This document shows, piece by piece, positions 63,292 through 64,000 of a stretch of 64,000 nucleotides of DNA. The stretch is from Chryseosolibacter sp964438975 (GTDB taxonomy: Bacteria > Bacteroidota > Bacteroidia > Cytophagales > Cyclobacteriaceae), in the NCBI GenBank assembly GCA_964438975.1, contig CAYTMU010000004.1, positions 70,471-134,470 on the forward strand. Reading direction: 5' to 3'. A program made the translations under genes and the position numbers. Numbering within the stretch: position 1 is the stretch's first letter; each line of letters starts with the position of its first letter. The notes under the pieces were generated by a model. That model saw only the letters and a list, made by a program, of their open reading frames with translations, made no database searches and was not told the DNA's origin.

Positions 63292-64000
63292 ATGTCTTTA
63301 GTCAAGAATTTGCTGGCGTTTCTTGTGGCGTGCTTTTGCCTTTCAACTGCCGCCAATGCGCAACGCCGTCTTGCTGCGGATGACGCCAAGAAGCAACTTG
63401 TTCCGAAACTCGTCGCTGTGAACGACGGTATTATCGACAGTGAAATACGTCGACAACTCATGAGCGATGTTCCTCAATACGCAGGAGCATTGCTGGATAT
63501 GGATAGTGTGGTGTCACCGATTCAAACCGCACAATTTATCCAAACGCTGATGTGTGGCTACGTGTCGGAGACCTCTCGCTACTACAGATCTAAGGAGTTG
63601 CTGACGCGGATGACCAGGGCTGCGCTGGCTTTGGTTGATCTTCAGCACGAAGACGGAACGATCGATCTCGTAAGTACAAACTTCCATTCGACGCCCGATC
63701 TCGGATTCACGATCTTTCCAGTCGCTGTCGCGTACTCGATCATGCTGCAAAATCCTAAAACAGCATTCGGCGACCTTGGTGCGCCGTTGAAGCAGTATCT
63801 GACAAAGGCAGGAGACGCGCTTTCAGTCGGCGGGATTCATACCCCCAATCATCGCTGGGTGGTTTCGGCAGCGCTTGCATGGGTCAACAGTTTCTTTAAG
63901 CATCCGAAATATGAGGCCCGCATCGGCCAATGGCTTGCCGAGGGCGTGGATATCGACCACGACGGGCAGTACAACGAGCGCAGCACCTCTGTCTATACTC
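63292..64000 (+). CDS. Exported protein of unrecognised family, C-terminus beyond window
   Basis: The ATG at 63292 opens a frame that runs off the right edge after 236 codons. MSLVKNLLAFLVACFCLSTAANA is a Sec signal cleaved before QRR. The rest is mainly helical (VSPIQTAQFIQTLMCGYVSE, RMTRAALALVDLQHEDGTID) and contains GGIHTPNHRWVVSAALAW and DGQYNERSTSVYT, with conserved His, Arg and Tyr of the sort seen in toroid-fold (alpha/alpha) polysaccharide lyases and hydrolases. Its place after SusCD and near a sulfatase supports a glycan-cleaving role. I cannot name the family; a lyase is a guess. Confidence 0.7.
   Translation, partial: MSLVKNLLAFLVACFCLSTAANAQRRLAADDAKKQLVPKLVAVNDGIIDSEIRRQLMSDVPQYAGALLDMDSVVSPIQTAQFIQTLMCGYVSETSRYYRSKELLTRMTRAALALVDLQHEDGTIDLVSTNFHSTPDLGFTIFPVAVAYSIMLQNPKTAFGDLGAPLKQYLTKAGDALSVGGIHTPNHRWVVSAALAWVNSFFKHPKYEARIGQWLAEGVDIDHDGQYNERSTSVYT

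Overview
The window reads as a chromosome segment of a free-living Bacteroidota bacterium, most likely of the Cytophagales type. The signs are two SusC/SusD pairs, a sigma factor/FecR/SusC(STN) signalling set, DUF4249 and CarboxypepD_reg-TonB proteins, many Sec lipoproteins, and several intergenic promoters of the Bacteroidota form TTG-N19-TAnnTTTG. The genus cannot be fixed from the sequence alone. No phage, insertion sequence, rRNA or CRISPR array was seen.

Region 1-13.7 kb (all minus strand) is one tightly packed six-gene run. In transcription order it encodes a nucleotide-transporter-like membrane protein fused to HEAT repeats and a cyclic-nucleotide-binding-like domain, a protein with TIR/DUF4062-like Rossmann domains, an nSTAND ATPase with a membrane helix, coiled coil and WD40 propeller, an outer-membrane beta-barrel protein, a beta-propeller lipoprotein, and a very large secreted Ig/Fn3 protein that runs off the left edge. 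Gaps are 3-17 bp except one of 90 bp. This is my main candidate for an undescribed system: it looks like a signalling or conflict-type assembly reaching from cytoplasm to cell surface.

Region 14-31.8 kb is mostly housekeeping: queA, menC, a TonB receptor/DUF4249 pair, an exported metallopeptidase-like/TolB-propeller/barrel protein, the pyruvate dehydrogenase E2 subunit with two lipoyl domains, hslV, an AI-2E family permease, a class III aminotransferase, a membrane J-domain protein, gap and a VOC protein. Two 40-residue single-helix membrane proteins are also here.

Region 31.9-49.2 kb is a carbohydrate/sugar-acid utilisation locus in two divergent arms. The minus arm runs AraC regulator, FGGY kinase, BASS anion transporter, RraA-like aldolase, enolase-superfamily dehydratase; the last two carry export signals. 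The plus arm runs SusC, SusD, an IlvD/Edd-type aldonate dehydratase, an exported esterase, a ThuA-esterase fusion and a sugar isomerase/epimerase. Uptake and de-esterification of an acylated sugar-acid-containing glycan, followed by dehydration and aldol cleavage to keto acids, is the inferred route.

Region 49.2-54 kb holds a tRNA-Glu gene with its promoter, an imperfect duplicate of its 3-prime flank, a sialate O-acetylesterase-like protein and a class A penicillin-binding protein. Region 54-64 kb is a second glycan locus: a Cys-type sulfatase, an ECF sigma factor, a FecR anti-sigma factor, SusC with STN domain, SusD, and the start of an unrecognised exported protein. The sulfatase suggests a sulfated glycan as substrate.
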